64,000 nt of DNA. Source: DATBGZ01 sp963803115. Lineage in GTDB: Bacteria; Actinomycetota; Actinomycetes; Mycobacteriales; Micromonosporaceae. The translations under genes and the position numbers were made by a program. A model generated the notes under the pieces. It saw only the letters and a program-made list of their open reading frames with translations. It did not search any database and was not told the origin of the DNA. Location of the stretch: NCBI GenBank assembly GCA_963803115.1, contig CAWDLN010000007.1, positions 32,755 through 96,754 of the forward strand, in the 5' to 3' direction. Shown piece after piece: positions 1-9,172 of this stretch; within the stretch, counting starts at the first letter, position 1, and each line of letters begins with the position of its first letter.

Positions 1-2
1 CG

Positions 3-2063
3 GTAACCGTCGGCGGTGACGGTGCAAGGGTCGTCTTCCTCCGGTCGGCGGGCCCCGAGGATCGGGCTGACGCATTGTGGGTCTTCGACGTCGGCACCGG
101 CATCGAGCGATGCGTCGCCGACCCTTCGACCATGGGCCCTGGAACGGCGGACCTCCCTGACGCCGAACGCGCCCTGCGGGAGCGGTTGCGACTGTCGGCG
201 AGCGGAATCGGTTCCTACGCGACCGACCCGCTGGCCCTCGTTGCCGCCTTCACGATCGGCGGGACGCTCGTCACCGTGGACCTGCACCCGGACGCCAATA
301 CTCGACCGGTGCCGCGACCGGCGGCGCCGGGCGTCGTCGACCCCCGCCCGGACCCGACGGGGCAGCGGGTTGCTTACGTCAGCGACGGCGTGCTGCGGGT
401 TCTCGATCTCGGCAGCGATGAGGACTCACTGCTGGCCGGAGAGGCCGGCAACCCGCAGGTGACCTGGGGGCTGGCCGACTTCATCGCCGCTGAGGAGTTC
501 GACCGGTATCGCGGTTTCTGGTGGTCCCCGGACGGGGTGGCCATACTCGCCGCCCGGGTCGACAACACCCGCGTACAGACGTGGCACCTGCATGACCCCG
601 CCGACCCGGCGTCGCCGCCACGGAATCTCGCCTATCCCTCGGCCGGCACCGCAAACGCCGAGGTGACCTTGCACCTACTCGACCTCGACGGTGGTTGGGT
701 CGACGTGCATTGGGATCGAGAAACCTACCCGTACCTCGTCGGCGTCTCCTGGTCCGAGGTCGGTGGCCCGCTGGTGACCGTCCTAAGAAGACTCCAGCAG
801 CACGGCCTAGTGCTGGCGGTCGACCCGCGCACCGGCGAGACCCAGGTCCACGCCGAGCTTGCCGATCCGCGGTGGGTCGAGCCAGTCCCCGGCTCGCCGG
901 CCTATCTCTCCGACGGCCGGGTGCTCATCGGCGGCGAACTCGCCCACGACGGGTACGACGCTCGGTGCCTATTCGCCGACGGTGGGCTGCTCACACCGGC
1001 ATCGCTGTACGTGCGGCGGATCTGTGGCCGGCTCGGTGCCGACCTGCTCGTGGAGGCAAGCGAGGGCGAGCCTAGCGAGCAGCACCTCTACCGGGTGGGC
1101 ACCCGAACCGGAGCGCCCACAGTGGAGGTATCGCGGATCACCACCGATCCGGGCTGGCACGTGGGCCACGCCGGAGGCGACACGCTCGTCATCGGGGCGC
1201 TTTCGTTGGATCATGCCGGCACTCGATGGACTGTCCATTCGGGACAGTCCATTGTGGGTACGATCGGTACGATGGCGGCGTTCCCGCCGTACGCGCCCCG
1301 GCCGGCGCTCGAGCGGGTGACCGACCGTCGCCTCCCGACCGGTGTGCTTTACCCGCGCCTGCACGTCGCCGGGCGCAAGCTGCCGGTGCTGGTTGACATA
1401 TACGGCGGACCGGGGCATCAAGAGGTGCTCTCCGTCCGTAGCCGGTGGCTAGAGCGGCAGTGGTGGGCCGACGCCGGCTTCGCGGTGGTCGTGGTCGACA
1501 ACCGTGGCACGCCCGGCGTCGCGCCGTCGTTCGAAAAGGTCGTGCACCGGCGGCTGGCCGACGTGATCCTGGCCGACCAGGTGGATGCCCTGGTTGCCTT
1601 GGCGGACAAACACTCCGACCTGGACCTGAGCCGAGTAGCCATCCGGGGCTGGTCGTTCGGCGGATGGCTGGCGGCGTTGGCCGTGCTCCGGCGACCCGAC
1701 GTCTACCGTTGCGCCATCGTCGGCGCCCCGGTCACCGACTGGACCCTGTACGACACCGCCTACACGGAGCGCTATCTCGGCCTGCCCGGCGATGGCGGCG
1801 AGGTCTACGTCCACAACTCGCTGCTCGAGGCCGCCGGCGAGCGGCCGCTACGGCCGGAAGAGGCCCGACCGATGCTGATCGTGCACGGGCTCGCCGACGA
1901 CAACGTCGTGGCCGCCCACACCTTGCGCCTGTCGGCGGCATTGCTCGCCGCCGGCCGCCCGCACGCGGTGATTCCGTTGACCGGCGCCACTCACATGGCC
2001 GCCGGCGGCGTCGCGCAAAGGCTCCTTCGCGTTGAGCTCGACTACTTGCGCCGCAACCTCTGA
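3..2063 (+). CDS. S9 family prolyl oligopeptidase / dipeptidyl-peptidase IV-like serine peptidase, 5' end outside window
   Basis: The reading frame is open from base 3, so the N-terminus lies off the left edge; the first internal start codons are not the real start. The N-terminal part reads like a DPP-IV beta-propeller (PEDRADALWVFDVGTG near the edge, later FWWSPDG). The C-terminal third is an alpha/beta hydrolase: a GWSFGG nucleophile elbow with the serine codon at 1653, a later aspartate in HGLADDNVV, and the catalytic histidine in TGATHMAAGG. The family cleaves proline-containing peptides. The tldD/tldE-type pair follows on the same strand 185 bp downstream, so this end of the window holds three peptidase-like genes. 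Whether the enzyme is cytosolic or exported cannot be told without the N-terminus. Confidence 0.9.
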   Translation, partial: VTVGGDGARVVFLRSAGPEDRADALWVFDVGTGIERCVADPSTMGPGTADLPDAERALRERLRLSASGIGSYATDPLALVAAFTIGGTLVTVDLHPDANTRPVPRPAAPGVVDPRPDPTGQRVAYVSDGVLRVLDLGSDEDSLLAGEAGNPQVTWGLADFIAAEEFDRYRGFWWSPDGVAILAARVDNTRVQTWHLHDPADPASPPRNLAYPSAGTANAEVTLHLLDLDGGWVDVHWDRETYPYLVGVSWSEVGGPLVTVLRRLQQHGLVLAVDPRTGETQVHAELADPRWVEPVPGSPAYLSDGRVLIGGELAHDGYDARCLFADGGLLTPASLYVRRICGRLGADLLVEASEGEPSEQHLYRVGTRTGAPTVEVSRITTDPGWHVGHAGGDTLVIGALSLDHAGTRWTVHSGQSIVGTIGTMAAFPPYAPRPALERVTDRRLPTGVLYPRLHVAGRKLPVLVDIYGGPGHQEVLSVRSRWLERQWWADAGFAVVVVDNRGTPGVAPSFEKVVHRRLADVILADQVDALVALADKHSDLDLSRVAIRGWSFGGWLAALAVLRRPDVYRCAIVGAPVTDWTLYDTAYTERYLGLPGDGGEVYVHNSLLEAAGERPLRPEEARPMLIVHGLADDNVVAAHTLRLSAALLAAGRPHAVIPLTGATHMAAGGVAQRLLRVELDYLRRNL

Positions 2064-2145
2064 GTGCAAGGAAGGTGCGCACTTGTCGCGTTTGTTCGCG
2101 GCTGCGGGGCTCGCTGCCGCTCGCTCCTCGCGCTCACCTCATACG

Positions 2146-2174
2146 TTTTCTGACCATGAAGGGCGCCTTCCTCA
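2146..2174. repeat. Dispersed intergenic repeat, copy A
   Basis: The spacer after the S9 peptidase contains TTTTCTGAC followed by the palindrome GAAGG-GCG-CCTTC (2158-2170) and CTCAC. The same arrangement, TTTTCTGAC, three bases, then AAGG-N3-CCTT-CCT, recurs at 20059-20086. It could act as a small terminator-like hairpin or be a mobile palindromic unit. Confidence 0.5.
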
Positions 2175-2248
2175 CGCCGCGAACAGGCGTGGGTGCAAGG
2201 GGAATTTCTAGTCACGCGAAGGCACCCGGTCGTGAAAGGCTGGTGGCC

Positions 2249-3685
2249 ATGAACCACTTCGACGCGGCGACGGCCGCCGTCCAGGCCGCCCTCGACGCCG
2301 GTGCCAGTTACGCAGACGCTCGCGTCATGCATCGGCGAACCGAGTCGATGGATGCCCGCAACGGCGAAATCGAGGAACTCAACCAGTTCGAGGACGCCGG
2401 CGTCGGGGTGCGTGCCCTTGTCGGTTCGGGCTGGGGGTTCTACGCCGTACCGGACCTGTCCGACGCCGCCGCCCGTACCGCCGGAGCCAAGGCTGCCGCG
2501 ATCGCCGCCGCGAGCGCGACCGTGCCGGGACCCGCCGCTTCCCGGATTCCGGTGCCGGCCGTCAGTGGCAGCTGGTCGTCGGCGTGCGAGGTCGACCCGC
2601 TCGGGGTCCCGCTGTCGGAAAAGGGCGACCTGCTGGTCTCGCTCACCGCGACGATGCACGCGGCCGGCGCCGACCAGGGCGAGGGCAGCTACAACGTCTG
2701 GGACACGCGCAAATGGTTCGTCTCCAGCGAGGGCCACCGGATCGACCAGCACATTAGGGAAAGCGGCGCCGGTATCTCGGCGACCGTCATCGGCGATGGC
2801 GAGACCCAGCGCCGGTCCTACCCGTCGTACCGCGGTCAGTTCGGCACCCGCGGCTGGGAACTGGTCAACGAACTCGACCTGGCGGCGCACGCCGAGCGGA
2901 TCGCCGACGAGGCCAAGGCGTTACTGAGCGCGCCACGGTGTCCGGCCGGGGTGACCACCGTGATCCTCGGCAGCGAACAGATGGCGCTGCAGATACACGA
3001 GTCCGTTGGTCACGCGATCGAACTCGACCGCATTCTCGGCTGGGAGGCGGCGTTCGCGGGTACGTCCTGGTTGGATCTCGGTCAGCTCGGATCGCTGCGG
3101 TACGGCTCCGAGCTGATGAATATCACCATCGACCCGACGATCCCCGGCGCCCTGGGGAGTTTCGGCTTCGATGACGAGGGCACGCCCGCCGCGGCTCGGG
3201 ACGCCGTCCGCAATGGGATTTGGGTCGGCGTGCTGGCGGGCCGCGATTCGGCGGCGGTGGCCGGCCTTGACTACGGCGGCAGCGTCCGCTCGGACGGTTG
3301 GGCCCGTCTGCCGATGGTCCGCATGACCAACATCGGCCTGCAAGCGGGTCCGCACACGCTGGACGAGATGATCGCCGCCACCGAGGACGGCATCCTCATG
3401 GACCTCAACCGCTCGTGGTCCATCGACGACAAGCGACTCAACTTCCAGTTCGGCTGCGAGATCGGCTGGGAGATCAAGGATGGCACGCTCGGCCGGATGC
3501 TACGCAACCCGACGTACACCGGCATCGGCCCGCAGTTCTGGCAGTCCATGGACATGCTCGGTAACGACGTTGTCGCCTGGGGCACGCCGAATTGTGGTAA
3601 GGGGCAGCCCGGCCAGACCGGCCACACTGGACACCCGTCCCCGGCCGCACGGTTCACCAACGTACGGGTGGGGGTAACAGGGTGA
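2249..3685 (+). CDS. tldD: TldD-type metallopeptidase (TldD/PmbA family)
   Basis: A 478-residue protein, normal for TldD. It carries the zinc motif HESVGH (HExxxH) at residues 250-255, the signature that separates TldD from its TldE/PmbA partner. I chose ATG 2249, preceded by GAAAGG, because the family N-terminus (MNHFDAATAAVQAALDAG) begins there; an in-frame extension to 2075 is low complexity. The stop overlaps the start of the next gene by 4 bp (GTGA), so the two are translationally coupled. In Escherichia coli TldD and TldE form a heterodimeric protease that trims unfolded peptides, matures microcin B17 and degrades the CcdA antitoxin. No peptide-precursor gene is visible beside this pair, so a general peptide-turnover role is the safer inference. 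Confidence 0.92.
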   Translation: MNHFDAATAAVQAALDAGASYADARVMHRRTESMDARNGEIEELNQFEDAGVGVRALVGSGWGFYAVPDLSDAAARTAGAKAAAIAAASATVPGPAASRIPVPAVSGSWSSACEVDPLGVPLSEKGDLLVSLTATMHAAGADQGEGSYNVWDTRKWFVSSEGHRIDQHIRESGAGISATVIGDGETQRRSYPSYRGQFGTRGWELVNELDLAAHAERIADEAKALLSAPRCPAGVTTVILGSEQMALQIHESVGHAIELDRILGWEAAFAGTSWLDLGQLGSLRYGSELMNITIDPTIPGALGSFGFDDEGTPAAARDAVRNGIWVGVLAGRDSAAVAGLDYGGSVRSDGWARLPMVRMTNIGLQAGPHTLDEMIAATEDGILMDLNRSWSIDDKRLNFQFGCEIGWEIKDGTLGRMLRNPTYTGIGPQFWQSMDMLGNDVVAWGTPNCGKGQPGQTGHTGHPSPAARFTNVRVGVTG

Positions 3686-5094
3686 GCATCGATATCGCGT
3701 CGCAGGTGATCGACCTGGTCAAGGTGCAGAGCCCGGACGCCGAGGCGGAGGTCGTCGTCGACACGAACGAGCTCGCCCTGACCCGGTTCGCGAACTCGTT
3801 CATCCATCAGAACGTCGCGGAGGCGACGACCGGCGTTCGGCTGAGGCTGCACGTCGATGGCCGGACCGCCGCGGGCACAACCACCATTGTGGACACCGAA
3901 GGGCTGCGCGGCCTCGTGGAGCGTACGGTCGCCGCGGCCCGCTTGTGCCCGCCCGACCCGCAGTGGCCAGGACTCGCGCTACCGGCGCCGACCTCGCCCG
4001 TACCGGCCGTGGACGAGGAGACGGCCCAGGCCGACCCGGATGCCCGCGCGGCTCGGGTGCGGGACTTCGTCGCGGCCGCCGGCGGCCTGGAGACGGCCGG
4101 CTACTGCAGCACGCTGCGCTGGGCCACGGTCTTCGCGAACTCGGCCGGCGTGTCGTGCGCGTCCGAGACGGCGCTGGCGGCGATGGATGCCATCGCCCGC
4201 GCCGGCACCGCCGACGGCGTCGCCCGCCACGCCAGTTCGCATCTGTCTGATGTGGACGGTAGTCGACTCGGTGCCAGGGCCGCCGCCAAGGCGCGCGCGA
4301 GCCTGAACCCGCAACCCCTCCCGCCCGGGCGGTACGAGGTGGTGTTCGAGCCGGCCGCGGTGTTCGACCTACTGCAGAACCTGTCGTTCTTCGCCTTCAA
4401 TGGGAAGGCGGTCAACGAGCGGCGGTCGTTCGTGGAGGTTGGCGAGGCCCAGTTCGATCCGACCGTGTCCATCGTGGATGATCCGTTCGATCCGGACGGC
4501 CTCGGCGTCGCCTTCGACTCCGAGGGCACGCCAAAGTCGCGGCGGATGTTTGTCGACGCGGGTGTCAGCGCCGCAGTCGCCCATGATCGCCGCAGCTCAG
4601 TTCAGGCCGGCACCGAATCGACCGGCCACGCCCTACCCGGCGGCGCGGCATTCGGGGCCATTGCCATGAACCTGCACCTTCTTCCGTCGGATGGCCAGCC
4701 TCCGTCGGATGGCCAGCCTCCGTCGGATGGCCAGCCGCCGCCGGGCGAGGTCGACGGCCCGGCCGCCGACGCCTCGGTCGCTGCCCTGGTGGACCAGGTG
4801 AGCCGGGGCCTGCTGGTCTCCGACCTCTGGTACACCCGAGTGCTCGACCCGCGCACGCTCGTGATTACCGGGCTGACCCGCAACGGTGTCTGGCTCATCG
4901 AGGATGGTGTCGTGACGCAACCGGTGCAGAATCTCCGGTTCACGCAGTCCTATCCGCAGGCGCTCGCGCCCGGCGGTGTGCTCGGCATCGGCTCGCACTC
5001 GGTCGGTCTACCGTCCGGATGGGACATTCTGGCTTTCCGATCCCCGGCGCTGCGGCTGGCGTCGTGGAACTTCACCGGCAACGCATCGGGCTGA
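3682..5094 (+). CDS. TldE/PmbA-like metallopeptidase-family partner protein
   Basis: A 470-residue member of the TldD/PmbA family that lacks HExxxH, as expected for the TldE/PmbA subunit. The GTG start at 3682 overlaps the tldD stop. The C-terminal region (LVSDLWYTRVLDPRTLVITGLTRNGVWLIEDG) is typical of the family. An unusual insertion near residues 335-352 consists of three copies of SDGQPP encoded by an exact 18-bp tandem repeat, probably a surface loop. It likely forms the heterodimer with the preceding TldD, the zinc being held by TldD only. Confidence in the family is high; the substrate is unknown. Confidence 0.88.
   Translation: MSIDIASQVIDLVKVQSPDAEAEVVVDTNELALTRFANSFIHQNVAEATTGVRLRLHVDGRTAAGTTTIVDTEGLRGLVERTVAAARLCPPDPQWPGLALPAPTSPVPAVDEETAQADPDARAARVRDFVAAAGGLETAGYCSTLRWATVFANSAGVSCASETALAAMDAIARAGTADGVARHASSHLSDVDGSRLGARAAAKARASLNPQPLPPGRYEVVFEPAAVFDLLQNLSFFAFNGKAVNERRSFVEVGEAQFDPTVSIVDDPFDPDGLGVAFDSEGTPKSRRMFVDAGVSAAVAHDRRSSVQAGTESTGHALPGGAAFGAIAMNLHLLPSDGQPPSDGQPPSDGQPPPGEVDGPAADASVAALVDQVSRGLLVSDLWYTRVLDPRTLVITGLTRNGVWLIEDGVVTQPVQNLRFTQSYPQALAPGGVLGIGSHSVGLPSGWDILAFRSPALRLASWNFTGNASG
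4684..4737 (+). repeat. Three in-frame 18-bp tandem repeats (SDGQPP)
   Basis: The unit CCGTCGGATGGCCAGCCT is repeated three times; only the last base of the third copy differs. It adds Ser-Asp-Gly-Gln-Pro-Pro repeats to the TldE-like protein. Exact identity suggests recent slippage and likely length variation between strains. Confidence 0.85.
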
Positions 5095-5108
5095 CTTCCT
5101 CTTCCGCA

Positions 5109-5162
5109 ACTCTTCAAGACCTGTGAAATGGGCACGTTCCCAATCGACAAGTCTTGAAGAGT
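5109..5162 (+). terminator. Long inverted repeat with nested hairpin after the tldE-like gene
   Basis: ACTCTTCAAGAC (5109-5120) pairs perfectly with GTCTTGAAGAGT (5151-5162). The 30-nt interior holds a second small stem, TGGG/CCCA (5129-5142). It sits 15 bp after the tldE-like stop and about 100 bp before the next start. There is no T-tract, so it may be a terminator without one, or a protein-binding or regulatory RNA structure. Confidence 0.55.
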
Positions 5163-5265
5163 CGTAGAGGTTGTGTCGGCTGGCGGCGTTCGCGTTGAGA
5201 GCGTTGACGGGCTCCGCTACGGTCGTTGTGCCACGTGCAGGGTGGCCACCCCCGGAGGAGACCTG

Positions 5266-6114
5266 ATGACCTCGAATACCCCTGACGCCCAGGAGTCGAG
5301 CTCCACGACCTCCACCGCCCCGGCCTCGTCTGCTGCGACAGCTCCTGCGGTTGCCCCGGCGAAGGCCGCACCGCCGCCCAAGGCCGCCCCGGCGAAGGCC
5401 GCACCGCCGCCCCCGGCCGCCCCGGCCAAGGCCACCCCACCGCCCCCGGCCGCCGCGGCGAAGTCCAGCGGTGGTGGTGGCGGCATGGCCGGCGGCGCCT
5501 TCGTCATCGCGGTCTGCGCCCTACTCGTGGCCATCGGCGCCATCGGGGTGTCGGTCTATTCGTTGAAGGTGGCCCGCGACGCGGTGAGCAACAACGCCGA
5601 GACAGCGGCGACAGCGACTGCGCCGACGAATACGACGACACAGCCCGCCGCGGCGGCGCCGACGGGCACGTCCACAGCGACCGCGTCCGTGCCAAGCGTC
5701 CAGTACTTCTCCGAGCTGGTCCGGGCCGAGAAGAAGATCCCGGCACCGCCCGGCTGCACCTCGGCGTATGTCGACGTGGACACCATGGCGATCGGCACCG
5801 AAGCTGGACACGAGTTCTATATCAGCGCATGCAGGGACCCGGCCAATCCCGAGATCCGGGTCGACCGGACCTCGGGTGCCTCGACCAGCGGCTCCAACCC
5901 CACCCCGGAGGTATGCGCCTCGCTCGTCAGCGGAACGTCGACCGCCCAAGAGCTGATCCTGACCGCGAAGTCCGGGCTCACGTTCTGCCTACTGACGAAC
6001 AAGACCGACGCGACGGCCCAGAGCCTCCCGCAGCGGATGGCGATCGTCGAGATCCGTGAAGTCGGTGTCGATCGCTCGGTGACGATCGCCGTGAGCACCT
6101 TCCGAATCGGCTAA
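5266..6114 (+). CDS. Membrane-anchored Pro/Ala-rich protein of unknown function
   Basis: A 282-residue protein. ATG 5266 is preceded by a strong GGAGGAG ribosome site at 5254-5260, which decides the start over an upstream in-frame GTG. Residues about 1-70 are a Ser/Thr/Ala stretch followed by repeated Lys-Ala-Pro-Pro-Pro blocks. A Gly run leads into one transmembrane helix (about residues 72-100, MAGGAFVIAVCALLVAIG). The remaining ~180 residues are probably extracytoplasmic and contain four cysteines that could form two disulphides. The Pro-rich segment looks like a cytoplasmic spacer. No catalytic motif is recognised, and the function is unknown. Confidence 0.75.
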   Translation: MTSNTPDAQESSSTTSTAPASSAATAPAVAPAKAAPPPKAAPAKAAPPPPAAPAKATPPPPAAAAKSSGGGGGMAGGAFVIAVCALLVAIGAIGVSVYSLKVARDAVSNNAETAATATAPTNTTTQPAAAAPTGTSTATASVPSVQYFSELVRAEKKIPAPPGCTSAYVDVDTMAIGTEAGHEFYISACRDPANPEIRVDRTSGASTSGSNPTPEVCASLVSGTSTAQELILTAKSGLTFCLLTNKTDATAQSLPQRMAIVEIREVGVDRSVTIAVSTFRIG

Positions 6115-6383
6115 GACGCCAGCAAGGGCACCTTGCGGCCATGACGGGTCCCTGTTCGTGTGACCCGGGCCGCAGTGGGTGAGTGAGGTTGTGCACACTT
6201 GCGGCCAATGGCCCCGGTTGGGCTTTCGTCACCGGGATGTCACGCGCAAGACTCCCTTCGCATGTGCGCCGCAATACCGGGCGTAACGTGTGCACCGACG
6301 CGACGCGGCGCGGAGGGATGACCCCAACCAGCGCGGGCGCCGACTCGGTGCAAACCTTTCCTCGCCCGTCAGGGAGCGCGAAC
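6115..6383. other. sdh upstream region
   Basis: This gap holds the palindrome GCAAGG-GCA-CCTTGC (6122-6136), which could end the upstream transcript, and a TTGTGCACAC segment near 6189 that is palindromic at TGTGCACA. The promoter of the sdh operon must lie here, but I cannot assign -35/-10 boxes. An in-frame upstream extension of sdhC into this region is not supported. Confidence 0.4.
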
Positions 6384-7211
6384 ATGACGACGACGTCGGC
6401 CAGACCGGCGGCCGCGCGGCCACCGCTAGGTGCCCGTGCCACCATCTCCGCGAAGACCCTCCGCACCGACCGTTGGTGGTTCAAGCCGGCGTACACAGTG
6501 GTGGGTTTGTCCTTGTGGCTCCTCTGGGGCCTGGCTCACACATTGGTGATCAAGGACTACTACTTCGCCCAGGGACCCGGCTACCACTACCTGACGCCGT
6601 TCTTCTCGCCATGCATTTCCACGGCCTGTGTTTCTGACGCGGCCGAGTTCGGCCGGTGGCTGCCCGACTGGTGGTTCCTCCCGTACGCGGCGATCAGCCT
6701 GCCGTTCCTCCTGCTGTTCCGGCTCACCTGTTACTACTACCGGCAGGCGTATTACCGGTCGTTCTGGTTATCCCCGCCCGCGTGCGCGGTGCCGGATGGC
6801 CACCTGCGCTACACCGGCGAGACCCGGTTCCCGCTGATCTTCCAGAACCTGCACCGGTACGCGTTCTACGCCGCGGTCCTTGTCTCGCTGGTGAACACCT
6901 GGGATCTGATCGTCTCGTTCCACGGCACGGAAGGCTTCGGTTTCGGCCTGGGCAACCTGGTCCTGCTGGTGAACGTCGCGCTGCTGTGGGCCTACACGGC
7001 CTCGTGCCACTCCTGCCGGCACATCATGGGCGGCCGGCTCAAGCACTTCTCCGCTCACCCGGTGCGCTACCGGGCTTGGACGGTCGTCTCGAAGCTGAAC
7101 ACCCGGCACATGGAGCTGGCCTGGATCACGCTGGGCACGCTGCTGCTGGTCGACCTGTACGTCCTCGCGATCGCCGCCGGTTGGTTCTCCGACCTGCGCT
7201 TCCTCAACTGA
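6384..7211 (+). CDS. sdhC: Succinate dehydrogenase (Sdh1-type) membrane subunit
   Basis: A 275-residue integral membrane anchor with about five hydrophobic helices, located upstream of sdhA and sdhB. ATG 6384 follows AGGGAGCG. The protein resembles the mycobacterial Sdh1 membrane subunit rather than the classical SdhC/SdhD pair, and no sdhD follows. The motif C208-H-S-C-R-H213 in the penultimate helix region, with further histidines just after it, is a good candidate for metal ligands. Mycobacterial Sdh1 has been reported to hold a membrane-embedded Rieske-type [2Fe-2S] cluster. Its role is to pass electrons from the SdhB clusters to menaquinone. The Rieske assignment is inference from the motif and the family. 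Confidence 0.85.
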   Translation: MTTTSARPAAARPPLGARATISAKTLRTDRWWFKPAYTVVGLSLWLLWGLAHTLVIKDYYFAQGPGYHYLTPFFSPCISTACVSDAAEFGRWLPDWWFLPYAAISLPFLLLFRLTCYYYRQAYYRSFWLSPPACAVPDGHLRYTGETRFPLIFQNLHRYAFYAAVLVSLVNTWDLIVSFHGTEGFGFGLGNLVLLVNVALLWAYTASCHSCRHIMGGRLKHFSAHPVRYRAWTVVSKLNTRHMELAWITLGTLLLVDLYVLAIAAGWFSDLRFLN

Positions 7212-7219
7212 GAGCCGTC

Positions 7220-9172
7220 ATGACTGAGAAAACCAACAACACCCGAGGAGCGAGCGCGGCGCGCGCTCCGGAACCGATTGAGCGCCACCGCTACGACGTC
7301 GTGGTGATCGGCGCCGGTGGCGCGGGGTTGCGGGCGGCGATCGAGGCACGCCTGATGGGCAAGCGGACGGCCATCATCTCCAAGTCCCTGTTCGGCAAGG
7401 CGCACACGGTCATGGCCGAGGGTGGCGCCGCCGCAGCGATGGGGAACATGAACCCCAAAGACAACTGGATGGTTCATTTCCGGGACACCATGCGAGGCGG
7501 GAAGTTCCTCAACAACTACCGGATGGCCGAGCTGCACGCGAAAGAGGCGCCGGACCGAGTGTGGGAACTGGAGACGTACGGCGCGCTCTTCGATCGCACG
7601 AAGGACGGCAGGATCTCCCAGCGGAACTTCGGCGGCCACGAATACCCCCGGCTCGCCCACGTCGGTGACCGCACCGGGCTGGAAATGATCCGCACGCTGC
7701 AACAGAAGATCGTTTCGTTGCAGCAGGAGGACGAGCGCGAGCTCGGTGACTACGAAGCGCGGCTGCGAGTCTTCGCCGAGTACACCATCACCGAGCTGAT
7801 GGTCAGCGATGGGAGGATCGCCGGCGCGTTCGGGTACGACCGCGAATCGGGGACGCTGGTGCTCTTCGAGGCCCCAGCGGTCGTTCTGGCCACCGGCGGA
7901 GTGGGCAAGTCGTACAAGGTGACCTCGAACTCGTGGGAGTACACAGGGGACGGTCATGCCCTCGCGCTGCGGGCCGGCGCCACTCTGATCAACATGGAGT
8001 TCCTCCAGTTCCACCCGACCGGCATGGTCTGGCCACCGTCGGTGCGCGGCATCCTGGTGACCGAGTCGGTCCGCGGCGATGGCGGGGTTTTGAAGAACTC
8101 CGAGGGCAAGCGGTTCATGTTCGACTACGTGCCCGACGTGTTCCGCCAGCAGTACGCCGACACCGAGGAAGAGGGGGATCGCTGGTACACCGACCCCGAC
8201 CACAACAAGCGCCCACCGGAGCTGCTGCCCCGGGACGAGGTCGCCCGCGCGATCAACTCCGAGGTGAAGGCGGGCCGCGGCACGGAGGCGGGCGGCGTCT
8301 ACCTCGATATCGCCTCGCGCCGCTCGCCCGAGTTCATCCTAAAACGACTGCCGTCGATGTATCACCAGTTCAAGGAACTGGCCGATGTGGACATCACCAC
8401 TCAGCCAATGGAGATCGGCCCAACCTGCCACTACGTGATGGGCGGGGTCGAGGTCGACGCGGACACGGCGGCCACCCCGACCGTGCCCGGCCTCTACGCC
8501 GCGGGCGAGGTCTCCGGGGGAATGCACGGCTCCAACCGACTTGGCGGCAACTCCCTGTCCGACCTGCTCGTCTTCGGTAAGCGCGCGGGCGAGTTCGCAG
8601 CCAGGTACGTCGACGAACTTGGTTCGACCCGGCCGGCGGTCGGCAGGTCCGATGTGGAGGCCGCCATCGAAACCGCGCTGGCGCCGCTGCGGCGGTCCGA
8701 GGGCGAGAACCCCTACGACGTGTGGCACGACCTGCAAACGGTGATGCAGGACCTGGTTGGCATCATCCGGCGCAAGAGCGAGCTCGAGGAGTCGCTCAAG
8801 CGGCTCTCGGACCTGCGCGGCCGCGTTGCTGCCGTCAAGGCGCCTGGCGGACGCCGGTACAACCCGGGTTGGCACCTGGCCTTGGACCTGCGCAACATGC
8901 TCGTGGTCTCGGAATGTACGGCCAGGGCCGCCCTGGAGCGGGAGGAGTCCCGCGGCGGGCACACGCGTGAGGACTTCCCGTCGATGGATCCGAAGTGGCG
9001 GCTGCTCAACCTGGTCTGCTCACTCGCCGGCGACGAGGTCACGCTGAGGTCGCAGCCCTTGCCGGCGATGCGGCGCGACCTGGTCGACCTGTTCGACAAG
9101 AGTGAGCTGAAGAAGTACCTCACCGAGGAAGAGATGGCCGAGCTGGACACGGCTGGGAAGGCGAGTGTCTAA
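7220..9172 (+). CDS. sdhA: Succinate dehydrogenase / fumarate reductase flavoprotein subunit
   Basis: A 650-residue flavoprotein that oxidises succinate to fumarate. The FAD-binding GAGGAG motif is at residues 31-36, and the histidine of KAHTVMAEGG (H62) is in the position of the covalent FAD attachment. HGSNRLGGNSLSDLLVFG in the C-terminal half is a family signature. ATG 7220 lies 8 bp after the sdhC stop. A longer reading frame extends upstream through sdhC, but that part is out-of-frame noise. The sdhC-A-B order is the Sdh1 arrangement. Confidence 0.96.
   Translation: MTEKTNNTRGASAARAPEPIERHRYDVVVIGAGGAGLRAAIEARLMGKRTAIISKSLFGKAHTVMAEGGAAAAMGNMNPKDNWMVHFRDTMRGGKFLNNYRMAELHAKEAPDRVWELETYGALFDRTKDGRISQRNFGGHEYPRLAHVGDRTGLEMIRTLQQKIVSLQQEDERELGDYEARLRVFAEYTITELMVSDGRIAGAFGYDRESGTLVLFEAPAVVLATGGVGKSYKVTSNSWEYTGDGHALALRAGATLINMEFLQFHPTGMVWPPSVRGILVTESVRGDGGVLKNSEGKRFMFDYVPDVFRQQYADTEEEGDRWYTDPDHNKRPPELLPRDEVARAINSEVKAGRGTEAGGVYLDIASRRSPEFILKRLPSMYHQFKELADVDITTQPMEIGPTCHYVMGGVEVDADTAATPTVPGLYAAGEVSGGMHGSNRLGGNSLSDLLVFGKRAGEFAARYVDELGSTRPAVGRSDVEAAIETALAPLRRSEGENPYDVWHDLQTVMQDLVGIIRRKSELEESLKRLSDLRGRVAAVKAPGGRRYNPGWHLALDLRNMLVVSECTARAALEREESRGGHTREDFPSMDPKWRLLNLVCSLAGDEVTLRSQPLPAMRRDLVDLFDKSELKKYLTEEEMAELDTAGKASV

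Noticed and set aside
1228..1250. GGACTGTCC/GGACAGTCC inverted repeat
   Set aside because: It lies inside the S9 peptidase coding sequence; probably incidental, with no promoter context.
2042..2890. Minus-strand frame opposite tldD
   Set aside because: No domain; tldD with HExxxH occupies the plus strand.
5340..5460. Repeat-rich GC tract that resembles a short repeat array
   Set aside because: It encodes Lys-Ala-Pro repeats of a protein; units are irregular and there are no spacers, so not a CRISPR or satellite array.
6656..7219. Long in-frame extension upstream of sdhA
   Set aside because: It overlaps sdhC in another frame, is Arg/Pro/Ala-rich and has no SdhA homology; the real ATG is 7220.
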